Assembly: GCF_009729095.1 (NCBI RefSeq)
Contig: NZ_VTGX01000002.1
Span: 1,364,001 to 1,428,000 of the forward strand
Length of the DNA: 64,000 nt
Direction of reading: 5' to 3'
Source: Mycolicibacterium sp. CBMA 247
GTDB taxonomy: Bacteria > Actinomycetota > Actinomycetes > Mycobacteriales > Mycobacteriaceae
Below, in pieces: positions 25,761 to 34,363 of this stretch (position 1 is its first letter; every line of letters starts with the position of its first letter). Both the position numbers and the translations under genes were made by a program. The notes under the pieces are model-generated. The model was given only the letters and a program-made list of their open reading frames with translations. It was not told the DNA's origin and did not search any database.

Positions 25761-27251
25761 TTAGGCGGCGTTGTCGCTGGCGCCTGTTCCGCCACCGGAG
25801 CTTGCGCCGGCGGTGTCGGTCTTACCCTTGGCGGGCTTGCCGAAACCGTTTTTGAGCCCGTCGCTGATCTTCTTGACGGTGGAGTTGATCTCCTTGCCGA
25901 CGGAATCGACGGCCTCCTTCACCTCGCTGCCGGCCCTCTTGGTCGCGATGCCGGGCTTGCCGGGCTCGGCCTTGGGGCTGTTGCGCACAATCGTGCCCGG
26001 CTTGGATCCGGTGGATTCCCCGGACCCTGTGGACTCCGAACCGGTGGACTCCGAACCGCTGGCGTTGTCCGTTCCGGTTCCGGTCGATGGCGTTGTTGCC
26101 TGATCGGTGGTCGGCTCAGTGTCCGTCCCGGTCGTGGAGGATTCCTTGGTTGCCGTACCAGTGCTGGCAGGCTGTGCCGGCGCGTGGTCGACCGGGGTTT
26201 CGAGCGTGACCGTCTTGACGACGTCCGGCTTCCCGCCCATCGTCAACGTGAACGACTGAGCAGCCGCAGCAGGCGCGGCCGCGATTTCATCCGTCGCAGG
26301 CGCGTCGGCCGCCAGCTTCTGCACTGCCGACCGATTCGCCTGCGAGACACCGAAGATGCCGCCGATGATGCCGGCCAGGCCGGTGAGGGCGCCGCCCAGG
26401 TCGTGGCGGTCGGTGCCCGGAGTCTTGATCAGGTTCGCCAGCTGGCCGAACGTGCTCAGAATCCCGGAGAGGGAGCCGGTGGAGCCCGGAGGCGCACTGA
26501 GCAGCCCGGGGTAGAGGAAGTGGTACTCCGGGTCCATGTAGCCGTTGAGGAATGCGCCGGTCAGGGCGGCGGGCGCATTGATCACGGTGCTCGCAAGGGT
26601 TACCAGATCCATGGCCTTGACCGCGCTCACGGCATCTTCGATGGTCCTCCCCGCGACGTGGAGGACCGGCTCAAACGGCACGAGCATGCCCAGTCCGACA
26701 CCCATCAAAAGCGGGAACAGGGATCCGTCGACCAGGTTCGCGACATTCTTGAACGGCTGGGATATTGCCGGCCAAACCTGCGACGCCGCCATCATGATGG
26801 GCATGCCGAGGAAGACGACGGTCGAAAACGCGGTCAGGAACCCGTCCTCGAACTCACCCGCCGCGATCTGCCCGAAAGCCTTCTGGAGAATTGCCGGCAC
26901 GCCATAGTCGTTCTCGGGATTGAACGCGTTGGCCAGCCCGGTGGCAAGGCTGTTGCCCGCGGTGGCGAGGACGCCCAGGCTGTGGATCTGGTTCGCGATG
27001 ATCTGCGTGAGCATCGGAGCGGGGTCTTCGAGCCACTGCCCGGCGAGCCCGACAACATTGCCGCCAGCCGCCCCGAGGACGTCGGCCCACAGCGCGAGCG
27101 GGTTCTGGAAGGACGATAGCTCTACCACCGCGGAGTGGATTGCTGGGACGTGTACCGCCGGCGCTGGCGCCGTCACCGGTGTGAGTGCGATGGCGGTTGC
27201 CCCGATCAGGGCTACCCCCGCGGCGAGTGGCGAGCGAGCTGTTACCTGCAT
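25761..27251 (-). CDS. Secreted GjpA-like protein, array copy 3
   Basis: 496 residues, the longest copy. It has the same signal peptide and tail as copy 1. The central domain differs again and contains DPAPMLTQIIANQI, hydrophobic helices (LTAFSTVVFLGMPIMMAASQVWPAI) and a Gly-rich end (ALTGLAGIIGGIFGV). The linker is Ser/Thr/Gly-rich with near repeats (TGSESTGSGESTGS), resembling a wall-spanning spacer. Its terminator and upstream region are the most diverged of the three, so it may be the founding copy, or the one duplicated earliest. Confidence 0.75.
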   Translation of the reverse strand: MQVTARSPLAAGVALIGATAIALTPVTAPAPAVHVPAIHSAVVELSSFQNPLALWADVLGAAGGNVVGLAGQWLEDPAPMLTQIIANQIHSLGVLATAGNSLATGLANAFNPENDYGVPAILQKAFGQIAAGEFEDGFLTAFSTVVFLGMPIMMAASQVWPAISQPFKNVANLVDGSLFPLLMGVGLGMLVPFEPVLHVAGRTIEDAVSAVKAMDLVTLASTVINAPAALTGAFLNGYMDPEYHFLYPGLLSAPPGSTGSLSGILSTFGQLANLIKTPGTDRHDLGGALTGLAGIIGGIFGVSQANRSAVQKLAADAPATDEIAAAPAAAAQSFTLTMGGKPDVVKTVTLETPVDHAPAQPASTGTATKESSTTGTDTEPTTDQATTPSTGTGTDNASGSESTGSESTGSGESTGSKPGTIVRNSPKAEPGKPGIATKRAGSEVKEAVDSVGKEINSTVKKISDGLKNGFGKPAKGKTDTAGASSGGGTGASDNAA

Positions 27252-27612
27252 CTAGTTCCTTCCATTGTGTGACCCCTGGCACAAGGAAGTTACCTGAGAA
27301 GAACCTGAACGCCAAACAGTTAGAACGTGTTCCTCTTGGCGTTTCTCGGGCGGGAAATCTCGCCAGTCTCGGACACTTAATTGCTCTTCAAGGCTAGACA
27401 GCGGGCGGGAAAGCGAAGTTACGAGGGCTTGTCTCGATGGTCCGGTAGTGCGGCGCACTTCGTTGCGTCCGCAAGGTTGGTAACTACCTGTCAAGCGACA
27501 GGTTGGCTACCAGTGCACCCATGCGATATCGGGGCTGGCAAACTGTTTGCTGGGTCAATTAATCGCTGGAGCGTGATCTTTGGAGTAAGCCAAGCCTTAC
27601 TAATGGATAGCC
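27252..27612 (-). promoter_or_regulatory. Upstream region of array copy 3
   Basis: Only the start-proximal 80 nt (AGGAA, GTGTGACCCC, GAACGTGTTC) and short patches further up match the other two copies; homology stops near 27612. No gene is supported. This comparison marks the start-proximal block as the part most likely to be functional. Confidence 0.5.
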
Positions 27613-27733
27613 GATCTTGATTCGCCGTGTTTGCTGCCGACGGTGCGACGTGCTGCGGGTCGGCATGCGGACGCGCGACGCTTCCGTACGGAAACCACCG
27701 TTGCTGGCGGCTGGCAACACTAGATTTGTACGC

Positions 27734-28177
27734 ATGGCAGTGCGGGCATCACGGGAAGTCGTCTTCGACGCCCCGCCCGAGGCGATCATGGATGTGCTCG
27801 CCGACGCCGACGCGCTGCCGTCCTGGTCGCCGCTGCACCGGCGGGTCGAGGTGCTCGACCGATATCCCGACGGTCGTCCGCACCATGTCAAGGCGGCGAT
27901 GCGGCTGCTGGGTATCAGCGACACGGAGATACTCGAATACCACTGGGGTGAGAACTGGATGGTCTGGGATGCCGAGGAGAACATTCAGCAACGCGGTCAG
28001 CACGTCGAGTACAACCTGACCCCCGAGATCGACCAGACGAGGGTCCGTTTCGACATCACCGTCGACCTTGCGATGCCGGTCCCGGAATTCCTCATCAACC
28101 GGGCCAAGAAGTTGGTGCTCCATGTCGCGACAGAGCGGCTGCGGCAGCGTGTCATGGGCAATGCCCACCCTGCCTAA
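27734..28177 (+). CDS. SRPBCC family protein, paralogue of 16860-17300
   Basis: 147 residues from the ATG at 27734. It aligns throughout with the SRPBCC at 16860: SREVVFDAPPEAIMDVLADADALPSWSPLHRRVEVLDRYPDGRP, EILEYHWGENWMVWD, TRVRFDITVDLAMPVPEFLINRAKKLVLH. The hydrophobic-cavity fold suggests lipid-like ligand binding. By position it corresponds to Rv0856/Rv0857 (from memory), which in M. tuberculosis directly follow far. Here the usp and secreted-protein array separate them. An upstream in-frame extension to 27617 is not family-like. Confidence 0.85.
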   Translation: MAVRASREVVFDAPPEAIMDVLADADALPSWSPLHRRVEVLDRYPDGRPHHVKAAMRLLGISDTEILEYHWGENWMVWDAEENIQQRGQHVEYNLTPEIDQTRVRFDITVDLAMPVPEFLINRAKKLVLHVATERLRQRVMGNAHPA

Positions 28178-28195
28178 AACGGAATCGAACAGCTC

Positions 28196-29563
28196 TCAGG
28201 GCATCAGGATCGGTTGCACGGCCAGGCTCAATTCGGTGGCCGCGTATGCCACCACCTCGTCGACACCGACACGATCGTGTACGGCCCGGTAGGCCAGCCA
28301 GATCACCGGATCTGACACCGAGGCCCGTGACAGGCGTGTCGCCAACGTCTCGACCAGAGCCGCCGTGGCGGCCTTGGTGCCGTACTCCACGACCAGGCAT
28401 GGTTTTGTGTTGATCTGATCGAACGATGCCAGGCCGTCGATCAGGTAGCCGGCGTCGAGGTCGGCCTTGTCGACCCGAATCGGAACGAGGTGCTTTGTCG
28501 CGGAGAGGGTTTGGCGTGACTTGGCGGTAGCCGGTGGGCCCGGCTCGGCCGGGCGGGCCCGAATCGCGTCGAACAGATCGGTACGTGAGCCGAGATTCTT
28601 CAGGAGCAGTGGCGTGATGCTGAGCTTCGGGCCTTCGTCCGGGGAGGCCACTCGGCGCCGATGCTCACCGACCAGTCGAAGGGCCTCGTGCCCGGAGATC
28701 GCAGAGATCTCGTTGTCGCGCAGCATCTTCGGGCGCAAGCTCCGGCGGTACTCCGTCGGTGACTGATGAAACCAGTCGACGAAGCTACGGGTGAAATACT
28801 TGAGATCGGAGAAGCCGCAGGCCGCGGAGATCTCGTGCACGGTGCCGTCCGTCGTCAACAGCGGCCGCTCCGATGAAGCCACCCGTAGAAACGCCAGCAG
28901 ATCGCTGAAGCTGACGGCGCAGACCTCTTTGACCAGGTGCGAAATATAGGACTTGGAGTAGTGCTGTTCTGCGGCAATGAGTTCGAGTACATCGCGCTGG
29001 CTGGCGTGGTCGACCAGATAGCGGAAGATGGTCAGGAACTTCTCCCGCCGGCCGGCGTTGATGGACGCGTCGCGGTTGTAGTAGTGCTCCAGCGAGTAGC
29101 CGGTGCACAGCAGCCGGATCAGCTCGTCGGATTTGTCGCGTGCGCCAGGCGGCGGGGGACCCTCGGCCGCCGGCACCGCATCTTCGATGAGGCCGAGTAG
29201 CAGGCCGCGCAGTAGGGCTTCCTGTCTGCGATAGCGGGCGAGATCGAATGATTCGCACGCGAATACGATGCACTGCGCGAACGGATCGACATCGTCGAAC
29301 GCGGCCAGGTCGAAATGCAGGACCGCGGTGACGTTGTCCGGCGAGCCTTCCAGGTAGTGCGGATCGCGGCGGTTGATGACCGCGTAATCACCCGGCTCGA
29401 GATCGAACGCCTCACAGCTGACCCGCACATGCAGCTGGCCACGCAACACGTAGACGATCTCGACCGCGTTCGGGTGCATGTGCAGGTTGGTACAACCGAT
29501 CGCCATGACCTCGGCGTGCACCGGTGATCCCGGTGCGAAATCCACTGCCGCCTGAAACATCAC
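28196..29563 (-). CDS. AraC family regulator with cupin N-domain and unusual C-terminal extension
   Basis: 455 residues (GTG at 29563, or the ATG next to it). Residues 1 to about 95 form a cupin-like sensor (HMHPNAVEIVYVLRGQLHVRV, LEPGDYAVINRRDPHYLEG). The two AraC HTHs occupy about 185-275: ELIAAEQHYSKSYISHLVKEV and VHEISAACGFSDLKYFTRSFVDWFHQSPTEYRR. AraC proteins normally end here, but about 175 more residues follow (DAGYLIDGLASFDQINTKPCLVVEYG and so on), of unrecognised fold. It is the last gene of a permease-amidohydrolase-AraC series, so it probably senses that pathway's substrate. Confidence 0.85.
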   Translation of the reverse strand: MMFQAAVDFAPGSPVHAEVMAIGCTNLHMHPNAVEIVYVLRGQLHVRVSCEAFDLEPGDYAVINRRDPHYLEGSPDNVTAVLHFDLAAFDDVDPFAQCIVFACESFDLARYRRQEALLRGLLLGLIEDAVPAAEGPPPPGARDKSDELIRLLCTGYSLEHYYNRDASINAGRREKFLTIFRYLVDHASQRDVLELIAAEQHYSKSYISHLVKEVCAVSFSDLLAFLRVASSERPLLTTDGTVHEISAACGFSDLKYFTRSFVDWFHQSPTEYRRSLRPKMLRDNEISAISGHEALRLVGEHRRRVASPDEGPKLSITPLLLKNLGSRTDLFDAIRARPAEPGPPATAKSRQTLSATKHLVPIRVDKADLDAGYLIDGLASFDQINTKPCLVVEYGTKAATAALVETLATRLSRASVSDPVIWLAYRAVHDRVGVDEVVAYAATELSLAVQPILMP

Positions 29564-29626
29564 TCTGCCGCTCGCGCGGGGTGTCTCCCCGGCCTGCGGC
29601 GCCCACCCTACCGGTCGGCTAACCGG

Positions 29627-30949
29627 CTACCAAGCGAAGATGCCGTCCTGCACCGTGAGCTTGCCATCGCAGAAGGTCAGGTAGATGTTGTCGGCGTTGT
29701 ACAGCACCATCGGGTCCTGCGTCGGATCCTGGCGCAGCACCAGCAGGTCGGCCAGCTTGCCCGGTTCGACGGTGCCGATCAGGTGCGACATGCCGACCGC
29801 CTCGGAACTGGTCTTGGTGGCCGCGGTGATCGCCTCGCTGGTCGTCATGCCGTACTCGACCAGTGCCCGGAACTCCAGCGCGCTGTACTCGCCGTATTTG
29901 GTGAGCGGTTCGTAGACGGTGTCAGAGCCGAGTGCGATCTTGACCCCCATCGCCTTGGCGGTCTGGAAGCTCTGCACCGCTTGGCTGCTGTACTGCTCAC
30001 CGAACGCCTCGTCGTGGCTGTCGTAGAGGTCGCGGTACAGGAAGGCATCCGGGCGCGGTTTGGGTTGCACGGCATCGCCGACGGGGACGAAGTCGCGGTA
30101 CCAGTTGACGATGAGCTGCAATGTCGGCACCAGGATCGTGCCGTTGCGGGCCATCTTGGCCGCCAGCTCCTCGTCGATGTCCTCGCCGTGCTCGATGGTG
30201 TCGCAGCCGGCGTCGACCGCCATGTTGATGGCCTCGCGGTTCTCCGCGTGGCACATCACGATCGTGCCCTTCTGCCGGTGTGCTTCCTCGACGCAGGCCT
30301 GCAGCTCCTCGAACGAGTAGTGCACATCGTGATTGCGGTCATGGGGCCAGTTGTCGCCGCCACTGGCGAACACCTTGATCGCGTCGGCGCCTTCACGCAA
30401 CAGCATGCGGACCGACTTGATGACCTCGTCGCGGCCGTCGGCCATGATGCCCCACACGCCGTTTTCCTGGACGTAGTCGTGGGTGAACTGGTGCAGGTCG
30501 GCGTGCCCACCGGTGCGGGTCAGGCCCGGGCCGCAGGCGATCACCTTCGGGCCGGGGATCTGCTGTTCGAAGAACAGCCGCTTGAGGTACAGGCCGTTCC
30601 AGGACACGTCGCGCGCGGCGGTGACACCGCGCTTGAGCAGCTGCTGCGCCTCGTACACCGAGCGCACCGCCCGCATCAGCTTGGGCTCGGCGATCACGCC
30701 GATCTCCTGGTCGTCGATCTGGGCGCGCCCACCGGACAGGTGCACATGTGCGTCGATCAGACCCGGCATGACGTAGTGGCCGTCCAATGCCAGCTCTTGA
30801 ACGTCATCGGCGCGACGGTACTGGGCCATCGGCAGCACCGCGTCGATCCGGCCGTCGCGGACGATGACGGCCTGATCGTCGACCGGCGGGCCGCCGTGCC
30901 CGTCCACGACGCTGACCGCGGTGAGTGCGAAGTTGTCTGCGACCTTCAT
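29627..30949 (-). CDS. Metal-dependent amidohydrolase (imidazolonepropionase/prolidase-like)
   Basis: 440 residues from the ATG at 30949. Amidohydrolase-superfamily motifs in order: N-terminal beta-sandwich, DAHVHLSGG metal site after GLI, carboxylated-Lys region IKVFASGGD, MCHAENRE, DTIEHGEDI, and the final Asp in ALGSDTVYE. A C-terminal PGKLADLLVL sandwich completes it. Such enzymes hydrolyse C-N bonds in cyclic amides or dipeptides. The substrate is not deducible. The start overlaps the permease stop (ATGA), implying uptake and hydrolysis of the same compound. Confidence 0.88.
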   Translation of the reverse strand: MKVADNFALTAVSVVDGHGGPPVDDQAVIVRDGRIDAVLPMAQYRRADDVQELALDGHYVMPGLIDAHVHLSGGRAQIDDQEIGVIAEPKLMRAVRSVYEAQQLLKRGVTAARDVSWNGLYLKRLFFEQQIPGPKVIACGPGLTRTGGHADLHQFTHDYVQENGVWGIMADGRDEVIKSVRMLLREGADAIKVFASGGDNWPHDRNHDVHYSFEELQACVEEAHRQKGTIVMCHAENREAINMAVDAGCDTIEHGEDIDEELAAKMARNGTILVPTLQLIVNWYRDFVPVGDAVQPKPRPDAFLYRDLYDSHDEAFGEQYSSQAVQSFQTAKAMGVKIALGSDTVYEPLTKYGEYSALEFRALVEYGMTTSEAITAATKTSSEAVGMSHLIGTVEPGKLADLLVLRQDPTQDPMVLYNADNIYLTFCDGKLTVQDGIFAW

Positions 30950-32343
30950 CGCCGGCTCGGCTCCTGTTCTGGTTCGTGATCGTCGTCGAGTTCCAACTCG
31001 ATCGGTGGCTGGCGGAAACCCTTGGTGCTCAACGCCAGATAGATGATTCCGACGCCGAGCCAGATCGCGCCGAGGATCTTTGCCGAGGCGTCGACGTTGA
31101 CCCACAGCACCAAGCTGACCAGTACGCCGACACCGGGCACCACCAGGTAGCGGACCAGGTCCCAGCCATGGCGGCGACCACCGCGGATGAAGTAGTGGTT
31201 GATCACCGAATAGTTGACCAACACGAATCCGGTGAGGGCGCCGAAACTCATCAGTGATGCTGCGCCGGTGAGGTTGTCGGCGTAGAAGACCGCGCTGAGG
31301 GCGATCAACGAGGTCAGCACGATGTTGTTGACCGGGGTGCGGAACCGGGAGTGCAGGGTGCCGAAGAACCGCTTCGGCAGGGCGCCGTCCCGGCCCATGC
31401 CGTACAGGATCCGTGACGCCGCGGCCAGGCCCGCCATCGCGCAGATCAAGCTGGCCAGGTTGTCGGTCACCAGGAATGTCGTGGAAAGTGCCGTGCCGCC
31501 CACGCGTTCGAGCAGTTCGAAGATGCCTGCGTCGGGATTGGAGATCTCCTGATAGCCGGCGGGCCAGGCGATCTGGGTGAAGTACGAGATCACCGCGAAG
31601 CCCAGCCCGGCGGCGATCGGCACGATCATGATCGCCCGTGGGACGGTCTTGGCCGGCTCGACAGTCTCCTCGGCCATGGTGGAGACAGCGTCGAATCCCA
31701 GGAACGAAACCGCCAGGATCGAGGCGGCCAGCAGCACGTTGCCCGCGTCGAAGTGGCCCGGGTTGACCAACGCGGACGCCACGAACAGCGACCCACTGCC
31801 GTTGCCGCGCCACACGTAACCGGCGATCAGCACGATCAGCACCACGGAGAACGCCACTTGCGCGGCGATGATGACGGTGTTGATGCGTCCGGTGGCCCGG
31901 ACCCCGGCGATGTTGGTCCAGGCGCCGATGACGGCGGCGGCGACTACCCACAGCCACGTCGGCACCACGGGGATGAACTGGTTCATGTAGATGCCGACCA
32001 ACAGGTAGCAGATCATCGGCAGCAGCAGATAGTCGACGAGCATCACCCACCCGGTGAGGAACCCGAGCCACGGGTTCACCGCCTTGCGCACATAGGTGTA
32101 GGCCGATCCGGCCACCGGATACGCCTTCACCATCGCGGCATAGCTGTAGGCGGTGAAGCACATGACGACCGTGGTGATCACATACGCCAGCGCCATCATG
32201 CCGCCGGTCATGCTGGTGATGATCCCGTAGTAGTTGAACACCACGGTGGGGGCGAGATACGCCAGGCCGAAAACGATCAGGTAGCGCAGGGTGAGGACGC
32301 GTTTGAGTGAGACACCCGATGCCTCCTGGCATTCGTCTGGCAT
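30946..32343 (-). CDS. APC family amino acid / amine permease
   Basis: 465 residues from the ATG at 32343, preferred because GGGAGG lies 6 nt upstream. An in-frame ATG at 32409 without a ribosome-binding site would add 22 residues. About 12 membrane segments, with the APC signatures YAVISSMTGG-like GIITSMTGGMMALAYVITTV, YPVAGSAYTYVRKAVNP, SFLGFDAVSTMAEETVEPAKTVPRAI and ASRILYGMGRDGALP. The acidic cytoplasmic tail reads ELELDDDHEPEQEP. Operonic with the amidohydrolase, and divergent from an FAD amine-oxidase-type gene. Confidence 0.88.
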   Translation of the reverse strand: MPDECQEASGVSLKRVLTLRYLIVFGLAYLAPTVVFNYYGIITSMTGGMMALAYVITTVVMCFTAYSYAAMVKAYPVAGSAYTYVRKAVNPWLGFLTGWVMLVDYLLLPMICYLLVGIYMNQFIPVVPTWLWVVAAAVIGAWTNIAGVRATGRINTVIIAAQVAFSVVLIVLIAGYVWRGNGSGSLFVASALVNPGHFDAGNVLLAASILAVSFLGFDAVSTMAEETVEPAKTVPRAIMIVPIAAGLGFAVISYFTQIAWPAGYQEISNPDAGIFELLERVGGTALSTTFLVTDNLASLICAMAGLAAASRILYGMGRDGALPKRFFGTLHSRFRTPVNNIVLTSLIALSAVFYADNLTGAASLMSFGALTGFVLVNYSVINHYFIRGGRRHGWDLVRYLVVPGVGVLVSLVLWVNVDASAKILGAIWLGVGIIYLALSTKGFRQPPIELELDDDHEPEQEPSRR

Positions 32344-32605
32344 CTGGACCTCCCGGTAGGCATGCACGGACGGGGGCAAATGTAGGTGAGTCCGGGTGGC
32401 GGCGGACATGCCGGAGGCGCTCAGTGGACATGACGATGACGCTCAGCCGGCCGGCCATACACTGCGGCAGCCGATAGCGGGCGGGAATGGCGCAACATTG
32501 TGTTGTGATCTTCGACTGATTTCTTACATAGTGACGGGGTTGGCGTTGCGCAGTGGCTGGCAGGATGACATGCCACACATCAATTCCGGCTAGAGGTCCC
32601 TTTCG

Positions 32606-34030
32606 TTGTCGCACACAATCTTTGAACGTCAACCACCGTCAGAAGACGTTGTGCGAGAAGCGTTGCGGGACACCGAGCTGGGTTGCTTCTGGGGTTCCGA
32701 AATCGACACGAGTATCCGGTACCCCCGGGCCGCCGCGACGGCCCACTACGACCTGGTGGTCGTCGGCGGTGGGTACACCGGATTGTGGAGCGCCCTGCTG
32801 GCCACGGCGCGCGACCCCGGTATCCGGGTGGCACTCCTGGAATCCGCGACCATCGGCAGCGCCGCCTCGGGGCGCAACGGGGGGTTCGTCGAGGCCAGTC
32901 TGACCCACGGCGAGGCGAACGGGCTCAGCCGCTGGCCCGACGAGTTCGAGACCCTGCAGCGCCTGGGCTACGAGAACCTGGACGACATCGAGAAATCGGT
33001 CGCCGAGCTGGGTCTGGACTGCGATTTCGAGCGCAACGGCATACTCAGGGTCGCCGTCGAGGATTACCAGGTCGAGGAGCTGCGGCAGACTCCGCACCAC
33101 CCCGATGTGACGTACCTGGATCAGCGCGCGGTACGCGAGCAGGTCAACTCCCCGACCTATCTGGCCGGCACCTTCTCGGCCAAGGACGTCGCCACGGTTC
33201 AGCCGGCGAAGCTGGCGGCCGAACTCGCCCGCGTATGTGAGCGCAGCGGAGTCGAGATCCATGAGAACACCACCGTCACCGGGTTGACCGGTGCGCGCGG
33301 GTCGTCTCCGATCGAGCTCACCACGGACGCCACCACCTTGTTGGCGGACCGGGTGATCTTGGCTACCAACGCTTTTCCATCCCTGCTCAGGCGGTACCGC
33401 TACCACACCGTGCCGGTGTACGACTACGTCCTGATGACCGAACCGTTGTCCGGCGAGCAACTCGAATCGATTGGCTGGAGCCGGCGGCAGGGCATCGCCG
33501 ACATGGCCAACCAGTTCCACTACTACCGATTGAGCGCCGACAACCGCATCCTGTGGGGCGGGTACGACGCCGTCTACCACTTCGGCCGCCGGATCGATCC
33601 GCGGCTGGAGGACCGCCCCGACACGTACTCGCGGCTGGCCGGCCACTTTTTCACCACGTTTCCCCAACTGGAGGGCATCAAGTTCAGCCACCGCTGGGGC
33701 GGCGTCATCGACACGTCGACGCAGTTCTGCGCGTTCTTTGGAGCAGCGAACAAGGGCCGCATCGCGTATGCGGCGGGGTTCACCGGTCTCGGCGTCGCGG
33801 CCACGCGATTCGCCGCCAACGTCATGCTCGACAAGATCAACGGCGAGCGCACCGAACGAACCGAGCTGTCCATGGTCACCTCGCGGCCGCTTCCGTTCCC
33901 GCCGGAACCGTTGGCCTGGCTCGGAATCAACGCGACTCGCTGGGCACTAGACCGGGCCGATCACCGTGACGGCAAGCGCAACCTGCTGCTGCGGGCACTG
34001 GATGCCGCCGGGCTCGGATTCGATTCCTGA
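32606..34030 (+). CDS. FAD-dependent amine/amino-acid oxidase (DAO family, PuuB-like)
   Basis: 474 residues if TTG at 32606 is the start (AGAGG 9 nt upstream); GTG at 32651 is the alternative. DAO fold: DLVVVGGGYTGLWSALLATAR (FAD binding), SAASGRNGGFVEASLTHG, long substrate domain, and C-terminal KGRIAYAAGFTGLGVAATRFAANVMLDKI. The WGGYDAVYHFGRRID and HRWGG stretches resemble gamma-glutamylputrescine and related amine oxidases. It produces an aldehyde or keto acid plus H2O2 (family knowledge). Divergent from the APC permease, consistent with amine or amino-acid catabolism. Confidence 0.87.
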   Translation: MSHTIFERQPPSEDVVREALRDTELGCFWGSEIDTSIRYPRAAATAHYDLVVVGGGYTGLWSALLATARDPGIRVALLESATIGSAASGRNGGFVEASLTHGEANGLSRWPDEFETLQRLGYENLDDIEKSVAELGLDCDFERNGILRVAVEDYQVEELRQTPHHPDVTYLDQRAVREQVNSPTYLAGTFSAKDVATVQPAKLAAELARVCERSGVEIHENTTVTGLTGARGSSPIELTTDATTLLADRVILATNAFPSLLRRYRYHTVPVYDYVLMTEPLSGEQLESIGWSRRQGIADMANQFHYYRLSADNRILWGGYDAVYHFGRRIDPRLEDRPDTYSRLAGHFFTTFPQLEGIKFSHRWGGVIDTSTQFCAFFGAANKGRIAYAAGFTGLGVAATRFAANVMLDKINGERTERTELSMVTSRPLPFPPEPLAWLGINATRWALDRADHRDGKRNLLLRALDAAGLGFDS

Positions 34031-34042
34031 AGGCGGTTATGC

Positions 34043-34363
34043 ATGGTCACTGATGTCATTCCCAGCAGCCGTCCGGCAATCCCGTTCTACCGCAGCCCGC
34101 GCAACCTGCCACCACCCGCCTTCGATCATTGGAGCTGGCAACTGGGCGGCAGCTGCCGCGACCACCCGGCAGAGGTGTTCTTCCCGGATGAGGTCCGGGG
34201 GCGCCAGCTGCGCAAACGGGAGGACGCGGCCAAGGCGATCTGCCGAGAGTGCCCTGTGCTGGCCCGGTGCCGGGCGCATGCCCTGGCCGCCCCCGAGCCC
34301 TATGGCATCTGGGGTGCGATGACGGCCAGGGAACGCGCCGTCATGCTGTGCGACGAAGGCTAG
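34043..34363 (+). CDS. WhiB-like (Wbl) iron-sulfur transcription factor
   Basis: 106 residues. Four cluster ligands in Wbl spacing: Cys38, Cys67, Cys70, Cys76 (C-X28-C-X2-C-X5-C; CRECPVLARC). The Wbl turn motif is GIWGAMTARER instead of the usual GVWGG. The N-terminus carries WSWQLGGSCRDHPAEVFFPDE. Wbl proteins bind a 4Fe-4S cluster and usually the primary sigma factor. It starts 12 nt after the FAD oxidase stop with a GAAGGCGG ribosome-binding site, so it is probably co-expressed. The stop overlaps the convergent dapC stop. Confidence 0.92.
   Translation: MVTDVIPSSRPAIPFYRSPRNLPPPAFDHWSWQLGGSCRDHPAEVFFPDEVRGRQLRKREDAAKAICRECPVLARCRAHALAAPEPYGIWGAMTARERAVMLCDEG

Larger units (their letters stand above)
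21853..27612. repeat. Three-copy tandem duplication, units of about 1.8-2.0 kb
   Basis: Three consecutive units (about 21853-23680, 23681-25629 and 25630-27612) each contain, in plus-strand order: the last codons of a usp gene, a hairpin terminator, a minus-strand secreted-protein gene and a long conserved upstream region. Gene ends, terminator and promoter region are highly similar between units 1 and 2 and more diverged in unit 3. Gene middles are dissimilar. The break points fall inside the usp coding sequence and about 360 nt upstream of the third gene. Confidence 0.85.

Noticed and set aside
30950..32632. Long in-frame extension upstream of the amidohydrolase start
   Set aside because: It runs antisense-frame through the APC permease coding region and has no family motif; the MKVADNF start with 4-nt overlap fits the enzyme.
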